A program made the position numbers and the translations under genes. From NCBI RefSeq assembly GCF_012844455.2, contig NZ_JABBCQ020000019.1, positions 1 through 64,000 of the forward strand: DNA of 64,000 bases. The letters are read 5' to 3'. A model generated the notes under the pieces. It made no database searches. It was not told the DNA's origin and saw nothing but the letters and a program-made list of their open reading frames with translations. The first letter of the stretch is position 1; every line of letters starts with the position of its first letter. This document shows, one piece after another, positions 1 to 8,112 of this stretch. This DNA is from Comamonas suwonensis. GTDB lineage: Bacteria; Pseudomonadota; Gammaproteobacteria; Burkholderiales; Burkholderiaceae_C.

Positions 1-210
1 AACTGATGATGGAATCCTAAAACCGATTTCTACATTTCGTTCATCAACATAATCAAAGTCAATTTCAACAATTTTCTCTAAAGAATTCTGGTATTTATAA
101 ATCGCGTTCTGCAAACCCGCAGTAACTTCACATTGCTTAGTAAAGCGCTTCCCTTCCTCAAAGGAAGGAGTGCCCATTGCACGGTAAAGCTCTACAAATA
201 ATTTAAACAT
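1..210 (-). CDS. Hypothetical protein, N-terminal 70 residues (3' end outside window)
   Basis: The frame opens with ATG at 208-210 and stays open to the left edge, giving about 70 residues that begin MFKLFVELYRAMG. The start overlaps the last 8 bases of the upstream NA37 gene, so the two are almost certainly co-transcribed and translationally coupled. I do not recognise the family. The visible part is acidic and mixed alpha/beta in character, without a signal peptide or membrane segment. Its AT-rich base composition matches the NA37 gene and differs sharply from the GC-rich phage genes that follow, which suggests the pair was acquired together. The C-terminal part is not visible. Confidence 0.6.
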   Translation of the reverse strand, partial: MFKLFVELYRAMGTPSFEEGKRFTKQCEVTAGLQNAIYKYQNSLEKIVEIDFDYVDERNVEIGFRIPSSV

Positions 211-1483
211 CTTGCCTTAATGCCTCTAATACAATCATTGGCACATCGGCATTTCTATTATCCGTAACAAATTGCTTTGGTTTTGACTGTATCGCCCTCG
301 AAAATGAGTAGCCACTATCATTCTGGGGCGCATTATTTGAATTATTTGAGCCTAACAAGTCATCAAATTTTTCTGCCTGCTTGTCTGTCAATCTAATTCG
401 AATTGACTTGTCTTGCCGGTTATACCTAATCTTATTATTTTCATCAACACCAAAATCTGTTTTATCAAACTTAATCTCAAGATCATCATCTTTCAAAACA
501 AATCTGGTATATTTTTCTAGAGCTTCATCACTTACATCAAATTCTGTTGGCAGCCTATAATCAATTCCATTCATTGTCTCAACAAAACTATCCATGCGCG
601 GCATAAATTCAGGTGGCAACTCGTGAACGATTACATTTTTTATCTCTTCCAGAGTTGCAGGGTTACCAAGTTTTAACTGTCGTTCAAGATACTGGCGAAC
701 CGCATCTCTGACATTCACCGCAAACGGCCTCAAGTCCTTATCTTTATTGCACAAATCATACGCCGCCTTAATAACCATTGTTGTAGATTTTTTTGAAGAG
801 CGATGTACTACACAGCCGAGAGCATTAATAAAGTAATCCGCTGAACCATCAGAATCTCTGGTCGACATAAAAGCGAGATAAGGTTTGAGCTCAAAATCTT
901 CCTCTATCACGCCCAGCTTCGCATACTCCTTCTCTTGGTCCATTACATCCAAATATTCCGAGCATTTAATTTCAGCTGCATGACTTAATTTAGACATATC
1001 AACTTGTTCAATAGTCACAGGCTCATATTCATCCGTTAATTGGATTCCTCCTTTTTGCTTAATCATTGCAATCAGAAGATTATTTTTACCATTTTCATCA
1101 CAATAGTATGAAAATAGTATTCTCGAACCTGTTGAGAGCCTACTTTTTTCAGCTTTAAGAACAATTTCATCCATTGCAGTAATTGTCAATTTATGAAATA
1201 GATTCTTATTATTCAGGTCATTTTTTCCAGGTATATATGCAACACTGACTCCAAAGCTAGCTGGGAATGGTCCTCTGTCGCTCTTATCACTAAAGCGCCC
1301 CCAGGCAAGAGTGTTGTCCTTTTTACCAAGCAGCTTGGCCACACCTTCTACTAGGGAAATCACGGGCGGCTTTGTAACATCCAAGGTATCAGGGCGTTTA
1401 AAAACTTTATCTTTTGGCACACCCAGAGTGTGCTGTTCCTTTTCAAATCCATGAATGACCGCATTGATGACCGTGATTGGCAT
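203..1483 (-). CDS. 37-kDa nucleoid-associated protein family (NA37/YejK/NdpA-like)
   Basis: 426 aa from an ATG at 1483, preceded by GGAG at good spacing. An in-frame TTG six codons upstream is possible but less likely. The order of conserved blocks matches YejK/NdpA: an N-terminal VINAVIH strand, a central YLDV segment, a block around ADYFINALG, and a C-terminal strand ending in IRIRLTDKQAEKFDD. Family members bind the nucleoid; their exact biochemical role is unclear. It is longer than E. coli YejK (about 335 aa). The gene is AT-rich next to GC-rich prophage genes and overlaps an unknown downstream gene, so it is probably accessory cargo rather than the housekeeping copy. Family membership is by motif order only. 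Confidence 0.75.
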   Translation of the reverse strand: MPITVINAVIHGFEKEQHTLGVPKDKVFKRPDTLDVTKPPVISLVEGVAKLLGKKDNTLAWGRFSDKSDRGPFPASFGVSVAYIPGKNDLNNKNLFHKLTITAMDEIVLKAEKSRLSTGSRILFSYYCDENGKNNLLIAMIKQKGGIQLTDEYEPVTIEQVDMSKLSHAAEIKCSEYLDVMDQEKEYAKLGVIEEDFELKPYLAFMSTRDSDGSADYFINALGCVVHRSSKKSTTMVIKAAYDLCNKDKDLRPFAVNVRDAVRQYLERQLKLGNPATLEEIKNVIVHELPPEFMPRMDSFVETMNGIDYRLPTEFDVSDEALEKYTRFVLKDDDLEIKFDKTDFGVDENNKIRYNRQDKSIRIRLTDKQAEKFDDLLGSNNSNNAPQNDSGYSFSRAIQSKPKQFVTDNRNADVPMIVLEALRQDV

Positions 1484-1571
1484 GGGACCGTCTCCGTACA
1501 AAATTGGTTGTGACGGAATGTAATACAGATATCACCTGTACTCCTATTTAGGCAACCACACAGCTCGGACG

Positions 1572-1904
1572 TTACGCTTTTAGCGGAGTCAACAAAATTC
1601 GCTGCACCTGCCGCAAGCTCACCCCAAACCTTTGTGCAAGCTCGCGAGCATTTCGCCCATCGAAGCTGGCACGTATTTCCCTAGCTAAACGTTCACGCTT
1701 CAGTGAGCGCTCAATCGGCACATAAACCTGCACCCCACCCAGCCGCTGGACATAGCGGCGCACCAGCTCTTCCGTCAAATCCTCCACTCGCTCTACGCCA
1801 TGGCATAGCGCAGCGGCTGCCAGTTCTTCGCGCAGCACGGCAATGGGGTCCAGCTTGTTGTTGCTGGGTACGGGAGGGGTGGAGCTTGAGTTTTTCTCGT
1901 TCAT
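1572..1904 (-). CDS. Mor-family phage transcriptional activator
   Basis: About 110 aa from ATG 1904; an in-frame ATG at 1946 would add 14 residues. The central GGVQVYVPIE segment and the C-terminal helix-turn-helix (residues about 80-105, ARELAQRFGVSLRQVQRIL) are the hallmarks of the Mu Mor/C family, which activates middle or late phage promoters as a dimer. It is the last gene of the leftward phage block, behind the terminase large subunit. The stretch just before the ATG carries TTTGATAGCTGGTTGCGCTTG, resembling the dispersed intergenic repeat found elsewhere here, which favours the shorter start. No clear ribosome site precedes either ATG. In Mu the gene precedes the late genes; here late genes are absent. 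Confidence 0.8.
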   Translation of the reverse strand: MNEKNSSSTPPVPSNNKLDPIAVLREELAAAALCHGVERVEDLTEELVRRYVQRLGGVQVYVPIERSLKRERLAREIRASFDGRNARELAQRFGVSLRQVQRILLTPLKA

Positions 1905-1958
1905 TGTTTTGATAGCTGGTTGCGCTTGTGCTGCTTGGGCTTGCATTGGTTTTATTTA

Positions 1959-3989
1959 TTAATAAAAGCTCATTGGGGCGAAAAGCTCGTCGTCTTCGCT
2001 TTCGCGTGACGTTTTGGCCCGTGGTGGCGCTGCGTCTGCCCTTGGCTGCTCTGGCTTGGCGGCCTGGGCCCGGGCGGTGTTGAACAGGTCTTGCGGGGGC
2101 TGCACGGTTTGCTCCAGCTGCAGCCAGCGGGCGTCGGGCCATTTGTGGATGCCAAGGCACATGGCGGCGTGCAGGGCGTAGTTGCGGCAGTCCAGCACCT
2201 CATTGCGCGGGCGGCGCTTGACCCAGCGGTACACGTCCTTGCCGTTGACCTTGACCAGCACGCGCTGCTCTGCGGTGAGCTGTTCGTACCATTCGCGCGG
2301 CAGCTTCTGGCTGGTGTGTACGTAGCCGGGGCCGGGTTTGTCTATAGCCAGCTGGCCCAGCAGCAGGTCTTTGGCGCTGTCCACCCCCACCAGCCAGAGC
2401 TTGATGCCGTGCGATATCTTGCGGCCGCGGTAGTTGACCTCTTGCAGGCTGCTGGGGCCGACGATGTTGCGGTTGTCGTTGTTGTCGCCCTTGATGGCGC
2501 GCAGGCCGGTGAGCTGCCCTTGCGCGCTGCGCACCCAGTTGTAGACGGCCTGGGTCTGGTCGGACGAGTCGATGCTGATGGCACTGAGGCCCAGGCTGCC
2601 GCCGTGCCAAGCCTGCACGTAGCGCTGCTGCAGGTATTGGGTGACGGGCTCCCAGTCGGCCTCGCTGGCGGGGTTGCCCTGGATGACCTGGTGGGCAACG
2701 GCCCAGCTTTCCAGCCCGCGGCCCCAGGCCCAGATGGCGATTTCCCAGCGGTCGCGCTGTACGTCGACCCCGGCGGTAAGCAGCAGCGCACCGGCGGGCA
2801 CGCGGCCCAGGGGGTAGTCTTCGGCCCGGGCCTGCAGGGCGTGTTCGTCGCTGCTGTCGCCTTTGAGCTCCCAGGTCTCGCCCAGGGTTTCGTTGGTAAA
2901 GCCGGTCATGGGCCCCACGTCGCCTGCCTGCAGGGCGCGGTGGGCCTTTTCAAACTCATCGACGATGCTGACCCAGGTGCGCTGGGGGCTGTAGGCGGCC
3001 CAGACATGCACGCCCAGGGTGCGCGGCGGGCGGCAGGGTTGGCCCGCAGCATCGCGCCAGATGCGGTCTGCGCCGTAGCGGCGGCCGTTTTTTTTGCAGA
3101 CCCAGGTGCCGGTGAGCGGCCAGCCGCCGGGCAGGTAGTCGGCCTGGGTGATGCTCTCCAGGCAGTGGGGGCAGACGTGGTGCACGCTGGCGGGCTGGCC
3201 TTTGACCCATTTGAAACCGTAGGGCAGCTCTTTGCTACCCCAGACAAGCGGGTGCTCCGCGCTGCAGCGCGGGCATTCGATGTGGTACTGGACGTAGGCG
3301 TCGGATTCTTCGCAGGCGCGCTCTACATGGCACATGCCTTTGACGCGGGGCGTGCTGCCGCCGACGAACTTGGGGTATGGCGCGCCTTCCAGCCGGCCCT
3401 TGGCCAGGCTGCCAGGGTCGCCGGACTTTTCGATGCTCTGGTCGAAGGCGCTCCATTCGTCGAGGATGGAGACGGCCACGGTGATGCGGCGGTAGGCCCG
3501 CGCAGCCTTGCCGCCCAGCAGGTGCAGCACGCTGTCGCGGAAGGGCTTGTATTTGATGGTGTCCTCCATCCCTTTGCCCTGGCGGCGCGCAGCCTGCACG
3601 GCGGCCACGCCATCGAGCACGGGCTCGATCTCGCTTTTGACGTAGCTGTCGCGGTCGTCATCGGTGGGCTGCCACAGCGCCTGTTTGCGGCGGCGGTGGG
3701 CGATGTTGTAGGCGACGAAGGCGGTGATCATCTTGGTATAGCCCACGCGCTTGCTCTTTTTGACGGCCAGCTCTTCGATGCGGTCGTCGCTCATGAAGTC
3801 GAGAATGCCGAGCTGGAAGGGCCAGCCGACCCAGCCGCCCTTTTGGTGGCTGGATTCGCCCGCCAGCAGAAAGTGCTCTGCCGCCCATTCGCTGAGGGTT
3901 TGCGGCACATCGGCCCGCAGGCTGGACAGGCCCAGCGCGGCGGCGGCCTGGATGGCGACCATGGCTTCGGGGCTGAGGGGCGCGCTCAT
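1959..3989 (-). CDS. Phage terminase large subunit (lambda gpA/GpA family)
   Basis: 676 aa, close to lambda gpA (641 aa). This is the DNA-packaging motor ATPase and cos nuclease. Visible features in order: a variant Walker A segment KSKRVGYTKM (residues 78-87, lambda KSARVGYSKM), Walker B SILDEW with acidic pair D177/E178, two CxxC pairs (C239/C242 and C273/C276) as in the lambda zinc-like region, and the nuclease-domain strand TAGVDVQRDRWE with catalytic-type D409. The start ATG overlaps the stop of the small subunit gene (ATGA), as expected for a terminase pair. The C-terminus is rich in Ala, Pro and Gln. No portal or capsid gene follows; the next genes are a Mor-type activator and non-phage cargo. 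Confidence 0.95.
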   Translation of the reverse strand: MSAPLSPEAMVAIQAAAALGLSSLRADVPQTLSEWAAEHFLLAGESSHQKGGWVGWPFQLGILDFMSDDRIEELAVKKSKRVGYTKMITAFVAYNIAHRRRKQALWQPTDDDRDSYVKSEIEPVLDGVAAVQAARRQGKGMEDTIKYKPFRDSVLHLLGGKAARAYRRITVAVSILDEWSAFDQSIEKSGDPGSLAKGRLEGAPYPKFVGGSTPRVKGMCHVERACEESDAYVQYHIECPRCSAEHPLVWGSKELPYGFKWVKGQPASVHHVCPHCLESITQADYLPGGWPLTGTWVCKKNGRRYGADRIWRDAAGQPCRPPRTLGVHVWAAYSPQRTWVSIVDEFEKAHRALQAGDVGPMTGFTNETLGETWELKGDSSDEHALQARAEDYPLGRVPAGALLLTAGVDVQRDRWEIAIWAWGRGLESWAVAHQVIQGNPASEADWEPVTQYLQQRYVQAWHGGSLGLSAISIDSSDQTQAVYNWVRSAQGQLTGLRAIKGDNNDNRNIVGPSSLQEVNYRGRKISHGIKLWLVGVDSAKDLLLGQLAIDKPGPGYVHTSQKLPREWYEQLTAEQRVLVKVNGKDVYRWVKRRPRNEVLDCRNYALHAAMCLGIHKWPDARWLQLEQTVQPPQDLFNTARAQAAKPEQPRADAAPPRAKTSRESEDDELFAPMSFY

Positions 3990-4552
3990 GCGGCGTCGCC
4001 CTCCTCATCTGCATCCGCTCTGATATCAAGTGCTGCGGTCTCGTCTATGTCGAGCTGTGCCATGGCTTCGACCTCTTTGTTGACCAGCTGGGAGGTGGAG
4101 CGGATCCATTCGTTGCGCGCATCGGCCATGATGCGCAGCACGATCAGCAGCACCTCTTGCGGCAGATCCGGGCAGGCCTTGCGCACCTGGCCCTCGAACT
4201 GGTCCATGCGATCGACGATGGCCGAGCTGGCCAGGCCGAGCACGTCGGCCAGGATGCCGATGGGCGCGTACTCGCCGCGGGCGACGGCGTTTTTCAGTTC
4301 CTGCGCCTCGCGCTGGGCCTTGGCCAGGCCGGCGCGTTCTTGCACCAGGTCGAGGCCGCCGAGCTCGCCGCTCATGCGCCCGGCCGCCACTTCGCGCAGG
4401 CGGTGGCAGTAGGCGATCAGCAGCTCGGCCCAGGTGCCGCCGGTGGGCAGCTTGCCTTCAGCCATCAACGCGCTGACGTTCTGCTGCGACACTCCGATAA
4501 CGCTAGCAAAGTCTGCTTGCTTGGGGCGGGTTTGAAGCTCAATCATCAGCAC
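3986..4552 (-). CDS. Phage terminase small subunit (Nu1 family)
   Basis: 188 aa, the size of lambda Nu1 (181 aa). Nu1 recognises the cos site and recruits the large subunit to viral DNA. The N-terminal 45 residues form a winged-helix type DNA-binding segment (QADFASVIGVSQQNVSALMA). Next comes an Arg/Ala-rich helix with ERAGLAKAQREAQELKNA, matching the Nu1 region that reads RLTRAQADAQELKNA, then a helical oligomerisation region and an acidic tail. The stop overlaps the large subunit start by 4 bp. A 121-bp gap separates it from the P-like gene. The family is inferred from this conserved helix, the size and the position. Confidence 0.85.
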   Translation of the reverse strand: MLMIELQTRPKQADFASVIGVSQQNVSALMAEGKLPTGGTWAELLIAYCHRLREVAAGRMSGELGGLDLVQERAGLAKAQREAQELKNAVARGEYAPIGILADVLGLASSAIVDRMDQFEGQVRKACPDLPQEVLLIVLRIMADARNEWIRSTSQLVNKEVEAMAQLDIDETAALDIRADADEEGDAA

Positions 4553-4673
4553 AATACAACCCCCTTAGGAAACTCACGCAACAGTCCGACAACGCGGCTC
4601 GAATTACCCGCTTCAGAGGCTCTCGGGAAGGACCCGTGGCCCTCGATCTGCCTATTTTTTGTGCGACGCACCA

Positions 4674-5240
4674 TCAGACCTTGACCTCCAGGCCCAGGGC
4701 CATGCGGGCGGACTTGCCGGAGTACATCGAGATGCTGGTGTCACCCTGCTCCATGCGGGCCACGATGCGGCGCGCCCAGTCCTTGCCGTCGTTGCGCTGT
4801 TGCAGGCTGACCTTCACGGGCTGCGCTGCCACTGGTGCGGGCAAGGCGGACAGGCCCTGCTGCTGGGCATAGGTCTGGCGCGGCATGACGGCATCGCACA
4901 TCTGCTCGAACTGCGGCAGGTTGGGCGGGAAGTCCGCATGCTCGGCAGCCAGGCGAGAGGCGGCCTGCTCCACCACCGTGGCGGGAAAGCGCGACAGCTT
5001 GGCATCCCAGACCTTCATGGCCGAGATCGCGCCCTTGTCGTGCTTGCCAGCCATCTGGCCCGTGGCGAACTTGCTGGTGAACAGGCTCCCGTACGAGCCG
5101 TGCAGCAGCATGAACAGCTTGCGGATCACCAGGCTGACTGCCTGCAGCGAAGCCTCTGCGGCCTCCTCGGCTGTGTCGCGATAGGCCTGCGGATCTCGCA
5201 TGGCGTGGTCTGCAAAGGTGGCGATGTTTTTCATTCCCAA
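4674..5240 (-). CDS. Lambda P-like helicase loader
   Basis: 188 aa. The N-terminus (MGMKNIATF), the segment VWDAKLSRFPATVVEQAASR and the downstream FPPNLPQFEQMC correspond in order to the core of lambda replication protein P, where the equivalent tail reads FLPSPGQFVAWC. P recruits host DnaB helicase to the phage origin. The gene starts inside the last 10 bp of the O-like initiator gene, the classical O-P arrangement. It is shorter than lambda P (233 aa), mainly at the C-terminus. Divergence is substantial, so the call rests on motif order plus position directly behind an initiator gene. Confidence 0.75.
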   Translation of the reverse strand: MGMKNIATFADHAMRDPQAYRDTAEEAAEASLQAVSLVIRKLFMLLHGSYGSLFTSKFATGQMAGKHDKGAISAMKVWDAKLSRFPATVVEQAASRLAAEHADFPPNLPQFEQMCDAVMPRQTYAQQQGLSALPAPVAAQPVKVSLQQRNDGKDWARRIVARMEQGDTSISMYSGKSARMALGLEVKV

Positions 5241-5956
5241 ACTCCGTCGAAGATGGCTGCGGCTGCACCGGCATGCTTGTAGGTGTTGGCAGGCTGGCGG
5301 CCACCACTGCGGCGGCCCGCCTCAGGCGCCATGTCGGGCTTGAACAAGCCTTGCCAGCCAGCAATGGCGGCGTTCTCCAGCGCGGCTGCGTGGTCCACAC
5401 CCTCATGTCGCCAGGCATCGAGCTTGTCCACCGCCATCTGCTTTTGCGCATCGGTCGCCTTTTTGCGCTTGGCGCAGGAATGCCAGGCATCCCAGTGAGC
5501 CCGGTTGATCCAGTCCGGAACGGCAAAGGTCGGCGCGGCCACGCGCTTGTCTTCTGGTTCTTTACGGTTCAATTGATGGTTCATTGATGGTTTGGGTGCA
5601 GCTGCTGCGGGGGTGGGGTGCAGCTCCTGCGGGGGTGGGGGTGCAGCTGGTGCACCCCTGGGTGCAGCTGGTGCGGGGTGCATTTGCTGCGGGGGTGCAT
5701 ATGCTGCGGGGGTCAACTGGTACACGGTCGACGTGCCGCGGCGTTCGCTGGAACGCAAGATTCCAGACGATTCCAACCACCGAATCGCCCCCTGCACAGC
5801 CCGCGCTGACAGGCAAGTGCGCATCGTGATGGTTTTGACAGAAGGCCAGCAATAGCCGTCGTCATTGGCTTGATCCGCCAGCGATATCAGAACCGCCTTT
5901 TGCGCAGCAGACATACCCTGCATAGGCCAGCAGGCCGACATGATGATGGTGCTCAT
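5231..5956 (-). CDS. Phage replication initiator, O-like (helix-turn-helix)
   Basis: 241 aa from ATG 5956, preceded by GAGAAG. A start 63 bp further upstream is open but would overlap the previous gene by 50 bp. The N-terminal 85 residues form a winged helix-turn-helix (AAQKAVLISLADQANDDGYC, then SARAVQGAIRWLESSGILR) typical of phage O/DnaT-like initiators. A Pro/Ala/Gln-rich linker of about 45 residues follows, encoded by imperfect tandem repeats. The C-terminal half has a Trp-rich helical segment (WDAWHSCAKRKKATDAQ) likely to contact the loader. By analogy with lambda O, the repeats could be the origin iterons. The protein probably binds them and hands helicase on to the P-like product encoded just downstream. 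Confidence 0.75.
   Translation of the reverse strand: MSTIIMSACWPMQGMSAAQKAVLISLADQANDDGYCWPSVKTITMRTCLSARAVQGAIRWLESSGILRSSERRGTSTVYQLTPAAYAPPQQMHPAPAAPRGAPAAPPPPQELHPTPAAAAPKPSMNHQLNRKEPEDKRVAAPTFAVPDWINRAHWDAWHSCAKRKKATDAQKQMAVDKLDAWRHEGVDHAAALENAAIAGWQGLFKPDMAPEAGRRSGGRQPANTYKHAGAAAAIFDGVWE
5596..5715. repeat. Imperfect direct repeats inside the O-like gene (candidate phage origin iterons)
   Basis: Six imperfect copies of GGTGCAGCTGCTGCGGGGGT on the plus strand begin at about 5596, 5618, 5641, 5662, 5678 and 5696, spaced 16-23 bp. The third copy diverges in its 3' half. They encode the Pro/Ala/Gln/His linker of the initiator. Spacing varies and is not a multiple of three throughout, which argues for selection on DNA as well as protein. 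Lambda and relatives carry iterons in the same relative place. Confidence 0.55.
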
Positions 5957-5969
5957 ACTCTTCTCGTTA

Positions 5970-6386
5970 TCAGGCCAGGGCCGTTTGTCGCGCCTTGCAG
6001 CGCACGGGTTTGATGTCACGCTGGCGTGGGGACAGGCTGCACATGCGCGCAGCGCCCTCCTCCAGCCGCCCGGCGGCCAGCAGGGCGTTGACCGTGCTGG
6101 CCACGCTGCACAGCTCCAGCCACTCGCCTGTCTGCGCGTTGTGGTAGTCGCGCAACTCGCGCCGGCTCATATCGCGCACGCCGTGCTGGTGGGCATGGCG
6201 CAGCGACTCGTACAGGCGCTCATGCAAACGGCGGCGCGTCTCGTTGCCCAGCGCGGCAAATGCCTCTGCACTGGTGTCTTTGCCGGTCACACGGGCTTGG
6301 GATGGCTGCATGGTCAAACCTCCAGATATCACTGCGCCAGGCGTTGCGCCTGCGCTCAAATTCATTGCTTTATTCATTGATGTCAT
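5970..6386 (-). CDS. Hypothetical prophage protein
   Basis: 138 aa. The ATG overlaps the stop of the preceding gene (ATGA), and the stop lies 13 bp before the chosen start of the O-like initiator, so it belongs to the leftward early operon. I do not recognise a family. The middle is a charged helical region (ETRRRLHERLYESLRHAHQHG), followed by MSRRELRDYHNAQTGEWLEL and a C-terminal basic segment. The first 35 residues are low in charge and may be disordered; a later start at the fifth residue is equally possible. There is no membrane segment. A role in replication or early regulation would fit the position only. Confidence 0.65.
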   Translation of the reverse strand: MTSMNKAMNLSAGATPGAVISGGLTMQPSQARVTGKDTSAEAFAALGNETRRRLHERLYESLRHAHQHGVRDMSRRELRDYHNAQTGEWLELCSVASTVNALLAAGRLEEGAARMCSLSPRQRDIKPVRCKARQTALA

Positions 6387-7216
6387 ACGCCTGCGGCCTC
6401 GCGCAAACGGTAGCGAATGCGGCGCTCCAGATAGGCTGTGGCGTCGGCACGCTTGGCCACCTTGTCCATGTCAAAGCGCGGCTGGTAGCCCCGCTTTGGC
6501 CGCACAAACAACAAGACCGGTCGAACGAGCGCACCGCCTGTGCCACTGGCGGCCCAGATGCCGGGGGACAGATGCGCCGTGCGCTCGTCCTGCTCGCCCT
6601 TCTGGGTGATGCGAGGCCCGCCGCGTGTCTTGCCATAGGTCACGAAATAGCGCCGGCCCGTCTGCTTCTTCGTGCCGCGATGCACGCGCAGATAGCCTTT
6701 GGCGCTCATGTTGGCCTTGTAGCCCTGCTCGCCAAACGCCTGGAAGTAGCTGATCAGCTGCACCAGAAAGGCTCCTCGCAAGTTGCCCTTGCCGTCATCG
6801 CTGCCGGGGTAAGGGCCACCTCTGGCCTCATCGGGAATCGCCGTTTGATATCCGGCAGGCAAGATGCCCGCGCGCTTGAGCGCCACCTCGCTGCGCTTGT
6901 CGCGCCGGCGGCCGCCCCAGGTCTGGGCATCCAGAATCTTTTGCGGATCGATCCCCTTGCCGCCCATATAGGTCGGCTCGATCGTCACGCTCAGCTTGGC
7001 GGCCGTGACCATGCGCACGAACGGGCTGCGCAGGATGTAATCCGTTGGCCGGTCGAACACCGTGCGCATCTCGTCCTGCATGGCACGGCGGATCTCGAAG
7101 CCCGTGTCGTTCAGCGCCTTGGCATAGGCCTTGGCGGCCTGCGCGCCCGTCAGGCCGTGGATCTGCCGCAGCAGCTCCGCCTGGTTCAGCACCCGCGCGC
7201 TCAGCTGGATATGCAT
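6383..7216 (-). CDS. Hypothetical prophage protein, weak resemblance to minor tail protein Z
   Basis: 277 aa, starting one base after the CII-family gene stop. The N-terminal third (AAKAYAKALNDTGFEIRRAM, then TVFDRPTDYILRSPFVR) has the alanine-rich helix plus basic segment that reminds me of lambda gpZ and other head-tail completion proteins. The rest is basic, with many Gly and Arg residues and no transmembrane segment. Its place between a CII-type regulator and a replication initiator is odd for a structural protein, so this may instead be an early DNA-binding or unknown protein. The function is not assigned; the gene itself is well supported by length, coupling at both ends and codon use like its neighbours. 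Confidence 0.6.
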   Translation of the reverse strand: MHIQLSARVLNQAELLRQIHGLTGAQAAKAYAKALNDTGFEIRRAMQDEMRTVFDRPTDYILRSPFVRMVTAAKLSVTIEPTYMGGKGIDPQKILDAQTWGGRRRDKRSEVALKRAGILPAGYQTAIPDEARGGPYPGSDDGKGNLRGAFLVQLISYFQAFGEQGYKANMSAKGYLRVHRGTKKQTGRRYFVTYGKTRGGPRITQKGEQDERTAHLSPGIWAASGTGGALVRPVLLFVRPKRGYQPRFDMDKVAKRADATAYLERRIRYRLREAAGV

Positions 7217-7217
7217 A

Positions 7218-7751
7218 TCAGCCCTCCTCCGCCGGCGCCGGCACGCGCGCTGCCGCCGTGGCCAGCAGCTGGTTCAAGGTAGATATCAGCTCGTTGTAGC
7301 GGTACTGCAGCCGCTTGATCTCGTTGCGGCTCACCATGGCCTTGCCGCCACGAAAGGCGTCTGCCGCTGCGGAGGTGAACTCGCCCACCTCCTGCTGCAA
7401 GGCCACAAACGCCTCCACCGGGTCGCCCGCGGCCTGGTCGGGCAACGCGGGTACACAGGTGTAGCCCAGGGCCGCCGCCATGGCATGCAGAATTGCCGGG
7501 TTGCCCGACATCACCTGCAACGCCACAGACTCGCGCAACGTCAGGTGATGCGTGGTGTTGTTCGGGTTCAGCTTGTTCTGCAGCGTATTGGCACTCACGC
7601 CCATGCGCTCGGCCAGCACGCGCACGCCGCCCGGGTGGTTGTGCGCAATCAGATACGCCGCATCCGCCATATCGGCAGGCGCCCGCATGTCGTTTGGGCT
7701 ACCTGCTTCGCCATTGTTTGCATGGGGAGGGAAAGAGACACTGCTTCTCAT
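7218..7751 (-). CDS. Phage regulatory protein CII (CP76 family)
   Basis: 177 aa from ATG 7751, preceded by GAGGTGAGGTC, a strong ribosome site. Residues about 30-100 match the P2/186-type CII regulator: DAAYLIAHNHPGGVRVLAER, then MGVSANTLQNKLNP (helix-turn-helix), HHLTLRESVALQVMSGN and ILHAMAAALGY. These activators promote establishment of lysogeny. The C-terminal part is helical with a repeated LQ pattern, likely for oligomerisation. It sits downstream of the cro-like region and upstream of replication genes, as cII does in lambda. Its ATG overlaps an ATG on the opposite strand (7750), so only one of those two starts is likely used; in-frame ATGs at 7688 and 7670 are alternatives. Confidence 0.85.
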   Translation of the reverse strand: MRSSVSFPPHANNGEAGSPNDMRAPADMADAAYLIAHNHPGGVRVLAERMGVSANTLQNKLNPNNTTHHLTLRESVALQVMSGNPAILHAMAAALGYTCVPALPDQAAGDPVEAFVALQQEVGEFTSAAADAFRGGKAMVSRNEIKRLQYRYNELISTLNQLLATAAARVPAPAEEG

Positions 7752-8025
7752 GACCTCACCTCACTTCTCAGGCGCATCGCTGACGGCCGCTGCGCAGACA
7801 GCCAAGCAAACCCCCATCGCCGCCACACCCGAGTGGGCCCAGGCCATGGAGCTGCTACTGCAGCAAATCGTCTTCGTCCTCGACGTCGAAGGCCGCGACA
7901 GCTTCACCACCCGCAAAGTCGCCCGCTGGAACAACCAATGCATCCACGAAATGCTGCGCACCGGCAGCGTGCCTATGCCTGTGATCGAAGAGCTGCAGCG
8001 CGTGGTGGTGCGGGTGCTGACGTGA
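7750..8025 (+). CDS. Small hypothetical prophage protein (rightward)
   Basis: 91 aa if it starts at ATG 7750. No ribosome site lies close enough to that ATG, and an internal ATG (MELLLQQ) at about 7843 is an alternative. The frame reads like real protein in its second half (LLLQQIVFVLDVEGRDSFTT, then RKVARWNNQCIHEMLRTG) and ends with an amphipathic helix. It runs opposite to the surrounding early operon. No family recognised. The gene could be real or an antisense open frame. Confidence 0.35.
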   Translation: MTSPHFSGASLTAAAQTAKQTPIAATPEWAQAMELLLQQIVFVLDVEGRDSFTTRKVARWNNQCIHEMLRTGSVPMPVIEELQRVVVRVLT

Positions 8026-8112
8026 AAGTCAACACAGGCACTGGCAACTTGCGCATGTCTGAGTACGATGGCAGTCACCAAACCTCTTTCAGTGACTCTT
8101 ATCAAGGCACAC

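Noticed and set aside
2091-4412. 773-codon open frame on the plus strand
   Set aside because: It is antisense to the terminase genes. The product is Ala/Gly/Val-rich without motifs, a typical shadow of a GC-rich gene.
5581-5720. Direct repeats considered as a CRISPR array
   Set aside because: Units of 16-23 bp without unique spacers of constant length, and they lie inside a coding frame.
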